A stretch of 64,000 nt of DNA, taken from assembly GCA_002457735.1 (NCBI GenBank), contig NTKO01000002.1:1-64000 (forward strand), read 5' to 3'. A model generated the notes under the pieces. The model searched no databases. It saw only the letters and a program-made list of their open reading frames with translations, and was not told where the DNA came from. Both the position numbers and the translations under genes were made by a program. Position 1 is the first letter of the stretch; each line of letters opens with the position of its first letter. This stretch comes from Bacteroidetes bacterium MED-G13. Lineage in GTDB: Bacteria; Bacteroidota; Bacteroidia; Flavobacteriales; Flavobacteriaceae. Below, in pieces: positions 1-9,301 of the stretch.

Positions 1-820
1 CAATAGATATGTTTAAAACCCTTTCATATAACTTATTTAAATTTTCAGTTTTAGCTGAAATTTTAGAGAGAGAGTTTAATAGTTTCTGAATATTGGTCTG
101 AATACCAATATTTTCATCAATCATTAAATTATTAATAAAGGAAAGTTCCTCAGAAATAACTTCAAAATTTGAAAGAAAAACTTGGTTTTTCTCTAATTCT
201 TCTAAATTTTCCTCATAAAGATTTGCGCTATCAAGTTCATTTAAAATAAACTTATTATAATCTATAGATTGATTCAAGCTGTCTTTATCAAACTTGAATT
301 TTTCAATTTTTCTTTGCAGATCTTGATACTGATTAAAAATGAATCTAAATTTATCAACAATCTCAATATTGTTTGAGAATGCGTCAATGATTTCAAATTG
401 AAATTCTTGATCTAAAATGTTTAAATTTTGATGCTGAGTGTGAATATCAATTATTCTTGAACCAATTTTTGATAACTGATGTAAATTTACCGGACTATCA
501 TTAATAAAAGCTCTTGACTTTCCAGATGGACTTATTTCCCTTCTTAAAATTGTTTCCGAATCATAATCTAGTTCATTTAAATCAAAGATAGATTTTAAAT
601 TATAGGCACCTATATCAAAAACCCCTTCAATAATGCATTTTTTCGTTTTATCTCTATTTACCGATAAATCTGCTCTTTTTCCTAATAACAGAGATAATCC
701 ATCTACTAAAATCGTTTTACCTGCACCTGTTTCTCCAGTAATTACTGAAAAGCCAGAATTAAATGAAATGTTCAATTTATCAATTAATACATAGTTTTTT
801 ATGGAAATGGATTTTAACAA
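1..820 (-). CDS. recN: DNA repair ATPase RecN, N-terminal part (cut by window edge)
   Basis: This reading frame is absent from the ORF track because it runs off the left edge, but it is open from a TTG at 820 down to base 1 (about 273 codons). The N-terminus reads LKSISIKNYVLIDKLNISF and is followed by a Walker A loop GETGAGKT near residue 30, as in SMC-like RecN, which acts in recombinational double-strand break repair. The middle is rich in charged and leucine residues, as expected for the start of the RecN coiled coil. No ATG lies upstream before an in-frame stop, so TTG is the likely start. It follows porD by 11 bp in the same direction, so it is probably the last gene of the coaBC-porD-recN operon. 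Confidence 0.9.
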   Translation of the reverse strand, partial: MLKSISIKNYVLIDKLNISFNSGFSVITGETGAGKTILVDGLSLLLGKRADLSVNRDKTKKCIIEGVFDIGAYNLKSIFDLNELDYDSETILRREISPSGKSRAFINDSPVNLHQLSKIGSRIIDIHTQHQNLNILDQEFQFEIIDAFSNNIEIVDKFRFIFNQYQDLQRKIEKFKFDKDSLNQSIDYNKFILNELDSANLYEENLEELEKNQVFLSNFEVISEELSFINNLMIDENIGIQTNIQKLLNSLSKISAKTENLNKLYERVLNISI

Positions 821-831
821 TTTTAAACTAT

Positions 832-1716
832 TTAATTAATATTTCTCCATTTTTCAGAGTGATTAGGGGATATTCTATTTAGTATTGAAATCAGGTTTGA
901 AGTAGATACCATTGGACCATCTTTGAAGATTTCAAAAATTTCTTCAGATTTGGTATCAAAAAAAACCCTCATTAAAAAAGAGTTTGGACGTCTCCTATGC
1001 ATTATATTTAATGCATTCATTTGTTCAATTAATATTGTTTTTGACATTTTAGGCTCATCGGCCATTTTATCTAATCCCCTCAAGTGATAACCATACATTA
1101 CTTCCCTAAACTCTCTGTAGGTTGGAGATAAAATATTATCAATCAAAAAATATCTAGACTGTAAGCCATCACTAGAAGCCCATCCCTTGTAACCTTGATT
1201 TTGTGAATAATCTAAAATCTCTCTTGCAACTTCAAAATAGCCAGTACCTCCATTAAGGGAAAATGAATCAGCGTCAATACCTAATATCATGTAAATATGA
1301 AAAGTGATAATTGAAACTAAATTATTTTCAAACTGATTAGGATTAAAATTTAAATTTTGATACTCTTGGTAACGAAATTTAAAATTTTTGTCATTAAAAT
1401 TATAAACTGGCGATGAGTAAGAACTATTATATACAGGTCTTGAGGCCTGTATTTGCAAGGTACCGTTAAAAGAATCATTATCCATTGAGGATATATTTAA
1501 AAACATAGCACAATTTATCTTTTCACTGGGCCTCACTGATCTTCCGGTCCAAGAATTATTATTTATAAATTCATTCAGTTGATTTTCTAAAGATTTAAAT
1601 ACCTGTAGATTTTCCTTTCCTGTTTGTCTAGCATCAATTGTAATTTCACAGTTTAAATCTTGAGCATAAAAAAAAGACAAATTGAAAAGTAAAAAAAGTA
1701 AAAATATATTCCTCAT
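832..1716 (-). CDS. porD: Type IX secretion / gliding protein PorD (DUF4835)
   Basis: The 294-residue protein starts with a clear signal peptide (MRNIFLLFLLFNLSFFYAQ), so it is periplasmic or outer-membrane associated. The body, with NCEITIDARQTG early and a conserved centre around GIDADSFSLNGGTGYF, matches the Bacteroidota DUF4835 family named PorD, required for the type IX secretion machinery in Porphyromonas. Its gene lies between coaBC (4-bp overlap) and recN, the usual flavobacterial order. Family assignment is by remembered sequence pattern and by context; the molecular role of PorD is poorly known. Confidence 0.85.
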   Translation of the reverse strand: MRNIFLLFLLFNLSFFYAQDLNCEITIDARQTGKENLQVFKSLENQLNEFINNNSWTGRSVRPSEKINCAMFLNISSMDNDSFNGTLQIQASRPVYNSSYSSPVYNFNDKNFKFRYQEYQNLNFNPNQFENNLVSIITFHIYMILGIDADSFSLNGGTGYFEVAREILDYSQNQGYKGWASSDGLQSRYFLIDNILSPTYREFREVMYGYHLRGLDKMADEPKMSKTILIEQMNALNIMHRRRPNSFLMRVFFDTKSEEIFEIFKDGPMVSTSNLISILNRISPNHSEKWRNIN

Positions 1717-2918
1717 AATTTATTAATTATAATATATTGAAATATATCATTTGCAACAAATCTTTTTTCCTTTAAATCATAATGATTTATTCGAAGCTTA
1801 TTATCAATGATTGTTACTTTATTAGTGTCATGACCAAAAGCAGCACCTTCGTCATTTAAGGAATTAAGGATAATCACATCTAAATTTTTTTCTTTTAATT
1901 TCTTTTTTGCATTTTCTATTTCATTGTTATTTTCAAGAGCAAATCCAATTAATAACTGCTTCTTTTTTAACTTGCCAAGATTAAATAAAATATCATTTGT
2001 TTTTTTAAACTCAATACTAAAGTCCTCTTCCTCTAATTTCTTTTTAATTTTTTTTTCAGAATATAATTTAGGTCTGTAGTCACTAACTGCTGCCGCCATA
2101 ATTACAATATCAGAATTATTATATCTACTCATAACTTCCTCCTCCATCTGTTGTGAAGTTTTAACTTTAATTAAATCTATAGTATTTACAGAAAAAGTTT
2201 CATTACTAGGACCGCTAATTAAACACACAGAAGCTCCCAGACGTTTAGCTTCTTCTGCCAATCTATATCCCATTTTTCCTGAAGAATAATTTGAAATAAA
2301 TCTCACTGGATCGATTGGCTCAAGAGTTGGACCTGCAGTAATCAAAATTTTTTTATTTTTTAATGGTAAGTTTTTAGAGTAATGTGCAATTAAAAAATCA
2401 ACTATTGAGTTAGGCTCAGGTAATCTACCCTCACCCACCAAACCACTTGCTAATTCACCAGATTCTGGGGGTATTAAAATATTTCCGAAACTCACTAGCT
2501 TTTCAATTGATTTCTTAGTGGATTCATGTTTATACATGTCCAAATCCATGGCTGGAGCAAAAAATATGTTTGATTTACAGGACAAATATGCAGCAATTAA
2601 CAAATTATCACAGTTTCCATTTGCCATTTTACATAGGGTGTTTGCAGTAGCAGGACAAATAATCATAAAATCACACCAAAGTCCTAGTTCAACGTGATTA
2701 TTCCAGTTTTCATCATCATCCTTAAACTTAGATAATACGGGATTTTCAGAAACTGTTGATAAAGATAAAGGAGTAACAAATTCCTTTGCATTCTCTGTTA
2801 AAATAACCTTAATTTCCGCACCTATTTTTTTTAATAACCTAACAAGAATTGGGGTTTTGTATGCTGCTATACCTCCGGTAATACCTAAAAGGATCTTTTT
2901 ACCCCTAAGGACAGACAT
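1713..2918 (-). CDS. coaBC: Bifunctional phosphopantothenoylcysteine decarboxylase/synthase CoaBC
   Basis: This 401-residue cytosolic enzyme makes phosphopantothenoylcysteine and decarboxylates it to phosphopantetheine, two steps of coenzyme A synthesis. The N-terminal flavoprotein half (about residues 1-180) shows GITGGIAAYK, the catalytic-His region around WNNHVELG, and PAMDLDMY. The C-terminal ligase half opens with ITAGPTLEPIDPVRFISN and SSGKMG, followed by AAAVSDYRP. Length is normal for the fused enzyme. It overlaps porD by 4 bp (ATGA) and follows the omega gene by 1 bp, so the group from bamD to recN is tightly coupled. Confidence 0.96.
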   Translation of the reverse strand: MSVLRGKKILLGITGGIAAYKTPILVRLLKKIGAEIKVILTENAKEFVTPLSLSTVSENPVLSKFKDDDENWNNHVELGLWCDFMIICPATANTLCKMANGNCDNLLIAAYLSCKSNIFFAPAMDLDMYKHESTKKSIEKLVSFGNILIPPESGELASGLVGEGRLPEPNSIVDFLIAHYSKNLPLKNKKILITAGPTLEPIDPVRFISNYSSGKMGYRLAEEAKRLGASVCLISGPSNETFSVNTIDLIKVKTSQQMEEEVMSRYNNSDIVIMAAAVSDYRPKLYSEKKIKKKLEEEDFSIEFKKTNDILFNLGKLKKKQLLIGFALENNNEIENAKKKLKEKNLDVIILNSLNDEGAAFGHDTNKVTIIDNKLRINHYDLKEKRFVANDIFQYIIINKL

Positions 2919-2919
2919 T

Positions 2920-3249
2920 TTACTCTTCTATTTCTTCTGAGCTATCTCTATGGTATACTTTATCCTCTAACCATTCTTGAACTGCAATGGCGTGAGGTTT
3001 TGGTAATCTCTCATAGAACTTTGATACTTCAATTTGCTCTTTATTTTCAAATATTTCTTCTAAACTATCATTGTGTGTTGCAAATTCATCTAATTTCTCA
3101 ATTAATTCATTCTTCACATCTCCATTAATTTGCTCTGCTCTTTTTGAAATTATTGAAATAGCTTCATATATATTTTGCGTTTTATTTTCAATCTCACCTC
3201 TATTGTAAGTTTTGGTTGTCTGAGACGCGTTGGTTTTCTTTATATCCAT
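2920..3249 (-). CDS. rpoZ: RNA polymerase omega subunit, Bacteroidota type
   Basis: The 109-residue acidic protein contains NIYEAISIISKRAEQIN, the omega signature (helix with a conserved KRA), and a Bacteroidota-specific C-terminal extension ending in EWLEDKVYHRD. Omega helps fold and assemble the beta' subunit of RNA polymerase. It sits between bamD and coaBC, its usual place in flavobacteria. Older annotations sometimes leave this family as hypothetical; I am fairly confident because both the omega motif and the neighbours match. Confidence 0.85.
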   Translation of the reverse strand: MDIKKTNASQTTKTYNRGEIENKTQNIYEAISIISKRAEQINGDVKNELIEKLDEFATHNDSLEEIFENKEQIEVSKFYERLPKPHAIAVQEWLEDKVYHRDSSEEIEE

Positions 3250-3257
3250 GGTAATAA

Positions 3258-4040
3258 TTATATATTATTAATTTTATTCAATTCAGAAATTTTTAAGTCT
3301 ATTTCTGTCATGTACTCTGATTGATCGTAATCGTTTCTAAATGATCTATAATATGAAAATGCATTTTTAATTCTATCTTGTTGTTTTCTAGAAACACTAT
3401 TAATAGCAAGAAGATATGCAGAATCAAATCTGTAATACATTGCTTTCTCTCTTAAATTTGACCCAGGAAAATCCAAGATAAAATTTTCGAAAGATTTAAT
3501 AGAAGCTTCATAATCAGTTAAATTATGAAATTGTAATGCAATGTTAAATTCTTTTAGTTCTAATCTGTAGTCCAATTCAAAAACAAGATTATTTGCATCA
3601 GAAATGAAATCTGAATTTGGATATGTATTTATAAATTCTTGTAATTTTGAAATAGCAATTTGAGTATCAGCAGGGTCTTTTGTAAAAGAAGGTGCTAGCA
3701 AATAATAACTTTTTGCACTCAGAAAAGCCATTTCTTGAACTTTTTCACTTTCTGGATAGGAATTTACAAATCTTTCCATTTGATATGCAGCACTGTTGTA
3801 ATCCTTTGTGTTATAATAACACATTGCTTGCATATAAGTCAGCTTTTGAGCTTGGGGTTTACCTCTGTATTGAGGTAAAATTTGAGAAAATAACCTAGAA
3901 GCTTTAGAGTATTTCTTTTGTTCAAATAATTCACTTCCAAGGTTGAATTTAACAGATACTTCGTCAGAATTGAGGGCTTTTTGAAATTTTCCGCAAGAAA
4001 AAATCAATATAAAAATAAAAATATAATAGCAGTTTTTCAT
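3258..4040 (-). CDS. bamD: Outer membrane assembly lipoprotein BamD
   Basis: The 260-residue protein has a lipoprotein signal with lipobox FSCG (Cys about residue 16), followed by tetratricopeptide-type repeats, for example FEQKKYSKASRLFSQILPQY and then blocks near residues 60-110 and 170-200. BamD is the essential lipoprotein of the BAM complex that inserts beta-barrel proteins into the outer membrane. The coaBC-omega-bamD arrangement is typical of flavobacteria. It starts at an ATG with only 9 bp to the next gene, rpoZ, so it is probably the first gene of the minus-strand operon. Confidence 0.9.
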   Translation of the reverse strand: MKNCYYIFIFILIFSCGKFQKALNSDEVSVKFNLGSELFEQKKYSKASRLFSQILPQYRGKPQAQKLTYMQAMCYYNTKDYNSAAYQMERFVNSYPESEKVQEMAFLSAKSYYLLAPSFTKDPADTQIAISKLQEFINTYPNSDFISDANNLVFELDYRLELKEFNIALQFHNLTDYEASIKSFENFILDFPGSNLREKAMYYRFDSAYLLAINSVSRKQQDRIKNAFSYYRSFRNDYDQSEYMTEIDLKISELNKINNI

Positions 4041-4091
4041 AGAGTTTGGTGAGCAAAATTATGAATTAAATTGTGGATATTAAAATTAACA

Positions 4092-4616
4092 TTATTTAAT
4101 CATGTTAAGTCCCTGTAAATACTTTTTAAGTTCTGTTGCAAAAATATCAGTAAAATTTGTGCTAATATCAATTGTAAAATCATTTAAATTCTCATTACTC
4201 TTTGAAATTCCAATTTTAAATTTAGCTTTTGAACAGGCTGTTGCAAAATTTAATTCTAAGTTATTTCTTCTGTAATAGCTTATTAATATATCAAATTCTG
4301 TATCAATAAATTCAATAAAATCGAGATTTTTTATAACACCACTCCAGCCAAAATCTTTAGATTCAAAATATGAATCCCATCGATTTAATTTTGTTCCACT
4401 TTCTGGCATGTAAGCAATAAACTTAATTTTATTTTCATGAATACCTAGTTCTTTAAAAATTTCTTTAATCTGATCATATTCCTTATACTCATCAAAATTA
4501 AAAATTATTCCAACGGTTTCAATTTTGATTGCCGAAGAATTAAATTTCCTAGATTCTAAAATCTTCTTCATAAAAATTTTATTGGATCTATTTTTAAGAA
4601 ACTTTATAATCATCAT
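4092..4616 (-). CDS. DUF6913 family protein
   Basis: A 174-residue protein without signal peptide or membrane segment. It resembles the Bacteroidota family DUF6913 (central ETVGIIFNFDEY block, then a GWSGVIK motif, and near the end a short region about detectability of a pool, FDILISYYRR). Function is unknown. The track begins six codons upstream at a TTG; I prefer the ATG at 4616 (a second ATG follows at 4613), because homologs begin with a short basic stretch like IIKFLKNRSNK. It lies upstream of bamD on the same strand but 51 bp away. Confidence 0.6.
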   Translation of the reverse strand: MMIIKFLKNRSNKIFMKKILESRKFNSSAIKIETVGIIFNFDEYKEYDQIKEIFKELGIHENKIKFIAYMPESGTKLNRWDSYFESKDFGWSGVIKNLDFIEFIDTEFDILISYYRRNNLELNFATACSKAKFKIGISKSNENLNDFTIDISTNFTDIFATELKKYLQGLNMIK

Positions 4617-4659
4617 ATGGGCAGTTCTAAACAAAAATAATTAAATTTATTAGTGATTT

Positions 4660-5409
4660 ATGAAAAAGTGTTTTTTTTCAATCTTTTTAATAGCAGCAAC
4701 CCTATTTCTTGGTTGTAACCAAACTAACATAAATTTTAATAACAAATTACTTGATCATGATATTTCAGAGGATTCCATAATAAATATTTTTATTGAACCT
4801 TACACTAAACAAATTATAGGATCAGATTTAAATATTCGTTTAGCATATTCCTCTAAAAAATACTCAAAAAAAGACGGGGAATTAAACAGCACTCTTAGCA
4901 ACTTATTTGCTGATGCTACTTTTAAAGTTTGTAATCCAATTTATAATAAAATATCAAATGAGAATATTGATGTCGTCTTATTAAACATGGGTGGAATTAG
5001 ATCAATCATTTCCAAAGGAGAAATTTCAAAAAAAACTGCATTTGAATTGATGCCGTTTGAAAATCAAGTTTTATTGCTTAAGTTAAAAGGTGATATAATA
5101 ATGGAAATGGTTGAATATTTGATCCGTGAAAAAAAATCTCATCCAATTTATGGATTACAAATACAGCTTGATCAGAATTATAATCTGAAAAATTTAAATG
5201 TGAATGGAAATGAATTAGATCTAAATTCATTTTATAATGTTGCAACGACTGATTACCTTTTAAAGGGTGGTGATAATATGAATTTTTTTGCAAAGAATTC
5301 AAAAACTTTTGACCTTGAAATAAAAATGAGAGATGTTTTGATAAAATACTTTCAAAGTATTGATACTCTTATATTAAGAACCGATAAAAGATTTTTTAAA
5401 AATGAATAG
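4660..5409 (+). CDS. 5'-nucleotidase C-terminal (substrate-binding) domain lipoprotein
   Basis: The 249-residue protein starts with a lipoprotein signal (MKKCFFSIFLIAATLFLGC). The rest matches the C-terminal domain of the UshA/5'-nucleotidase family: VVLLNMGGIRS, then FELMPFENQVLLL, then a YNVATTDYLLKGGDN motif that stacks the nucleobase. It has no metallophosphatase domain of its own; the next gene, overlapping by 8 bp, supplies it. Together they would form a split periplasmic nucleotidase. The order (C-terminal domain gene first) is the reverse of the fused enzyme. Confidence 0.88.
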   Translation: MKKCFFSIFLIAATLFLGCNQTNINFNNKLLDHDISEDSIINIFIEPYTKQIIGSDLNIRLAYSSKKYSKKDGELNSTLSNLFADATFKVCNPIYNKISNENIDVVLLNMGGIRSIISKGEISKKTAFELMPFENQVLLLKLKGDIIMEMVEYLIREKKSHPIYGLQIQLDQNYNLKNLNVNGNELDLNSFYNVATTDYLLKGGDNMNFFAKNSKTFDLEIKMRDVLIKYFQSIDTLILRTDKRFFKNE

Positions 5410-6313
5410 AAGAAATTTTTTAAAAAATTCTATTTACGCGTCTGCTGGTATAGCTTCATCAGTTTGTTTATCAAGCTGTAACAATGAAAAATCTACAACT
5501 GTGTCAATCTTACATACAAATGATGTTCATAGCCATATAACCCCATTTGATAACAATCATTCAGAATATCCAAATCAAGGAGGGTTTTCAAGAAGATCTA
5601 CTCTTGTTTCAGAAATAAGAAGAAAAAACCCTAATACTTTACTTTTTGATGCAGGAGATGTTTTTCAGGGAACTCCATATTTTAATGTGTTTGAGGGTGA
5701 ATTAGAGTTTAAATTAATGAGTTTATTAAAGTACGATGCAATGACTATTGGAAACCATGACTTTGACAATGGCATTTTAGGTCTAAAAAAACAAATCTCT
5801 CATGCTAGTTTTGATTTTATCTGTTCAAATTATGATTTTTCTAATACTATTTTAGAAGGAAAAACATCGAAGTATAAAGTATATAAAAAATCAAATATAA
5901 AAATTGGTGTTTTTGGTCTTGGAATTAAGCTTACTGGATTAGTTTCAAAAAATCTTTTTAAAGAAACTAAATATTTAGATCCATTGGAAATGGCACAGGA
6001 AATGTCAAATCAACTTAAAAAAAATGAAAAATGCGATTTAGTTGTTTGTTTGTCTCATTTGGGATACAAATATAAAGATGAAGATAAGATTTGTGACCAT
6101 ATAATTGCCAAAAATACTCGGTATATTGATCTTATTATTGGAGGACATACACATACTTTTATGAAAAAACCAGAAACTGTCAAAAATAAAATCGGGAAAC
6201 AAGTTCTAATAAATCAAGTGGGTTGTTTTGGGCTCTATTTGGGTAAAGTAGATTTTGAATTTTACAACAAAAAACTAAAAAGTAAATTCTTTTCTAACCT
6301 TTCGATTTTTTAG
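5402..6313 (+). CDS. Metallophosphatase (5'-nucleotidase N-terminal domain), Tat-exported
   Basis: The 303-residue protein carries the calcineurin-like metal-site motifs in order: TNDVHSHI, DAGDVFQGTPYF, GNHDFDNG, SHLGYK and GGHTHTF. The N-terminus NRRNFLKNSIYASAGIA has a twin-arginine pattern and then a cysteine (LSSC), suggesting Tat export and lipid anchoring. It lacks the substrate-binding C-terminal domain, which is encoded by the gene just upstream with an 8-bp overlap. Likely role: release of phosphate and nucleosides from extracellular nucleotides. It ends 1 bp before the end of the convergent ligA. Confidence 0.9.
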   Translation: MNRRNFLKNSIYASAGIASSVCLSSCNNEKSTTVSILHTNDVHSHITPFDNNHSEYPNQGGFSRRSTLVSEIRRKNPNTLLFDAGDVFQGTPYFNVFEGELEFKLMSLLKYDAMTIGNHDFDNGILGLKKQISHASFDFICSNYDFSNTILEGKTSKYKVYKKSNIKIGVFGLGIKLTGLVSKNLFKETKYLDPLEMAQEMSNQLKKNEKCDLVVCLSHLGYKYKDEDKICDHIIAKNTRYIDLIIGGHTHTFMKKPETVKNKIGKQVLINQVGCFGLYLGKVDFEFYNKKLKSKFFSNLSIF

Positions 6314-6314
6314 T

Positions 6315-8321
6315 TTAAAATAATGTCTGTTTTGGAAATATCATTTTCTCCAACTCAAATTCAGAAATAATTTTTGCACCAAATTCTGTGGCTTTTATTT
6401 TTTTACTTGGACCCATTTTATCTCCGGCAACTAAAAAATTTGTTTTTGAAGATACAGACGATACAATTGTTCCCCCGTTAGTTTCAATGAATTTTTTTAA
6501 TGCATCTCTTGAATAATTTTTAAAAACTCCTGAAATAACAAAAGATTTATTTAACAACAAAGAAGAAGTTTTTTTGTTTGTTAAATTAGATGTAAAGTTT
6601 AATCCTCTCTCCTTTAACCTATTAATAATTTTCATATTGTAAGAATCATTAAAGAAGTCAATTAAGCTATTCGCAATTTTATCACCAATCTCATCAACTA
6701 AAATTAATTCGTCAAAATCTGCATTAATTATATTTTCAATGCTACTGAAATGAGAAACGAGTTTTTTTGCAACAGTTTCACCAACATGCCTAATTCCAAG
6801 AGCATATAATACTCTTTCAAAAGAAATATTTTTAGACCTTAAAATTCCTTGAATTAAATTATTTGCACTTTTTTCTGCCATTCTTTCTAAAACTACAATT
6901 TGCTCATATTTCAAATCATAAAGATCAGCATAATTTCTAATCAGGCCATTTCTTACTAAAAGTGACACAGTTTCCTGTCCTAGTCCATCAATATCCATTG
7001 CTTTACGGGAAATAAAATGTTGAATTCTACCAACAACTTGAGGCTGACAATTGTCTTCATTAAAACAATAGTGATTAGCTTCATTTTCCAATTTTGTTAA
7101 TTTGTTTCCACATTCAGGACAATTTGAAATAAAATTAAGTGCCAATGAGTTAACAGGTCTCAGTGATTGATTTACTTTGGTGATTTTTGGGATAATATCA
7201 CCTCCTTTTTCAATATATACATAATCTCCGACCCTAATATCTAATTTTTTTATAAAGTCAGAGTTGTGTAAAGATGCCCTTTTCACAATAGTCCCAGCTA
7301 ATTCAACAGGTTCTAAATTTGCAACAGGTGTTATTGAGCCAGTTCTGCCAACTTGAAAAGAGATGCTATTGAGTCGAGTTCCAATCTCCTGAGGTTTGAA
7401 CTTATATGCCATTGCCCATCTCGGGAATTTAGATGTATATCCAAGTTTATCTCTCTGAACATAATCATTTACTTTCACAACTGCTCCGTCGATTTCAAAA
7501 GGCAATTCTGATCTTTTATTTTCCCAATACTTAATAAATTTAAATATATCTTCTAATGATTGACTGATAGAAAACTCTTTGAAAATATTAAAGCCTAATT
7601 TTCCTGCATTATTAAGAAAATTTTCATGGTTGTTGAATAAATCTTTGTTTTTGATTGAAAATATCAAACACTCTAATGGTCTAGAAGCAACTTCACTGCT
7701 GTCTTGTAACTTCAAAGTTCCAGATGCAGTATTACGAGTATTTTTAAATAATTCCTTTCCTTCTTTATATCTAATTTCATTTAGCTTGTTAAAACCCTTT
7801 ATTGGCATTACTATTTCGCCTCTTGCTTCAAATTTTATGTTAGTGAAACCTCTTAATTTTAGGGGAACTGTTGGTATTGTCTTAACATTGCTAGTAACAT
7901 CATCACCCGAAATTCCATCACCCCTCGTAAGAGCTTTGATCAAATTTCCGTTTTCATATAATAAATTAATTGAAATACCATCAAATTTTAATTCACATGT
8001 GTATGAAATTGGCTGAGTTACAATTTTTTTGATTCTTTTTTCCCATTCTTTAAGATCTTCCAAGGAATACGAGTTATCTAAAGAATACATGGGAGACAGA
8101 TGTTTTGAATTTTCAAAGGATTTGGTTATTTCACCACCAATTCTTTGTGTTGGTGAATTATGATCAAAATAATTTGGATGAGATTCTTCCAGCTTTTTAA
8201 GATCATTTAAAAGCATATCAAACTCATAATCAGAAATAGTAGGATTATTCAGTACATAATAATTGTAATTATGTTCATGCAGTTTTTCTCTAAGTTTGAA
8301 AATTTGATTTTTTACGGACAT
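6315..8321 (-). CDS. ligA: NAD-dependent DNA ligase LigA
   Basis: At 668 residues this is a full-length bacterial ligase that seals nicks in replication and repair. The domains are in normal order: Ia domain, adenylation domain with the nucleophile lysine in CELKFDGISI (near residue 112), OB fold, a four-cysteine zinc finger (CPECGNKL through CFNEDNC), helix-hairpin-helix repeats (around VLYALGIRHVGETVA), and a C-terminal BRCT domain (KSFVISGVF to the end). Start is ATG. Confidence 0.98.
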   Translation of the reverse strand: MSVKNQIFKLREKLHEHNYNYYVLNNPTISDYEFDMLLNDLKKLEESHPNYFDHNSPTQRIGGEITKSFENSKHLSPMYSLDNSYSLEDLKEWEKRIKKIVTQPISYTCELKFDGISINLLYENGNLIKALTRGDGISGDDVTSNVKTIPTVPLKLRGFTNIKFEARGEIVMPIKGFNKLNEIRYKEGKELFKNTRNTASGTLKLQDSSEVASRPLECLIFSIKNKDLFNNHENFLNNAGKLGFNIFKEFSISQSLEDIFKFIKYWENKRSELPFEIDGAVVKVNDYVQRDKLGYTSKFPRWAMAYKFKPQEIGTRLNSISFQVGRTGSITPVANLEPVELAGTIVKRASLHNSDFIKKLDIRVGDYVYIEKGGDIIPKITKVNQSLRPVNSLALNFISNCPECGNKLTKLENEANHYCFNEDNCQPQVVGRIQHFISRKAMDIDGLGQETVSLLVRNGLIRNYADLYDLKYEQIVVLERMAEKSANNLIQGILRSKNISFERVLYALGIRHVGETVAKKLVSHFSSIENIINADFDELILVDEIGDKIANSLIDFFNDSYNMKIINRLKERGLNFTSNLTNKKTSSLLLNKSFVISGVFKNYSRDALKKFIETNGGTIVSSVSSKTNFLVAGDKMGPSKKIKATEFGAKIISEFELEKMIFPKQTLF

Positions 8322-8387
8322 TTAAATAAATATTCATATCTAAGATACTAAAATGCATTGGTAAAAAATATAATATTTACTCTGATT

Positions 8388-9227
8388 TTATGTATTTTTC
8401 TTTAAAATCATAAATCTTTTTTTTCCATGAAAATCCTTTATTAATTTATAGGAAAAATTTTGATATTTTGAAACTAGTTGAATCATTTCATGATGAAAAA
8501 TATCGTTTATTTCAAAAAATATATTCCCATCCACATTTAAATTATTTTTTGAAAAATTTAAGATTACTTTATAAAATATTAAAGGGTCATTATCATTAAC
8601 AAATAAGGCATGATGTGGCTCAAAATTTAAGACATTTTTTGAGATTTTATATTTTTGCGAATATACAATGTAGGGTGGATTTGAAACAATCAAATCAAAG
8701 GTACTCTTTGACTGAAAAGTAAATAAATCTTCACAAATAATATCAATTTCAACATTGTTTTTGCTGGCATTTTTATTTATGATTTTAACGGCATTAGGAC
8801 ATATTTCTAAAGCGGTTACATTTGATCTTAGAATATATTTAGCCAAAGCAATAGCAATACATCCACTGCCTGAACCAATATCCAAAATTTTTTCTTTTTT
8901 ACATTCGTGTTTAATTATCAAATCTACCAATTCTTCAGTTTCAGGTCTTGGAATGAGCACTGAATTATCTAAATCAAATTCAAGGTTATTGAATATAGTA
9001 TTTCCTAAAATATATTGAATTGGTTCATAATTAGATAACCTATTTACATATTCATAAAAAATTTTTTCTTTAACATTTCCAAGTTTATAATTACTTGTCA
9101 TTAGCTCAAGCTTTGACTTGTTAGTTAAATTCTGCATTACTATGTAGAAGATAATATTTAACTCTTCAGAATTATAAATATCAAAAAGTGATTCATTAAA
9201 TTTTTTTCTTAATATAGAACAGTCCAT
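8388..9227 (-). CDS. prmC: Release-factor glutamine methyltransferase PrmC (HemK)
   Basis: A 279-residue SAM-dependent methyltransferase that modifies the GGQ glutamine of peptide release factors. Visible motifs are the SAM loop DIGSGSGCIAIALA (near residue 120) and the catalytic NPPY (VSNPPYIVYS). The N-terminal helical domain includes PIQYILGNT. The gene is divergent from ribD, a common flavobacterial pairing. Start ATG at 9227. Confidence 0.94.
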   Translation of the reverse strand: MDCSILRKKFNESLFDIYNSEELNIIFYIVMQNLTNKSKLELMTSNYKLGNVKEKIFYEYVNRLSNYEPIQYILGNTIFNNLEFDLDNSVLIPRPETEELVDLIIKHECKKEKILDIGSGSGCIAIALAKYILRSNVTALEICPNAVKIINKNASKNNVEIDIICEDLFTFQSKSTFDLIVSNPPYIVYSQKYKISKNVLNFEPHHALFVNDNDPLIFYKVILNFSKNNLNVDGNIFFEINDIFHHEMIQLVSKYQNFSYKLIKDFHGKKRFMILKKNT

Positions 9228-9301
9228 ATTTGATTGATTGTTAAATAAAAGTTATAAAATATTATTTATAAATATTTTTTGAATTATTCTATTTTTGTTA
9301 A

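Noticed and set aside
4071-4079. Single DnaA-box-like TGTGGATAT near bamD
   Set aside because: One imperfect copy without neighbours is expected by chance.
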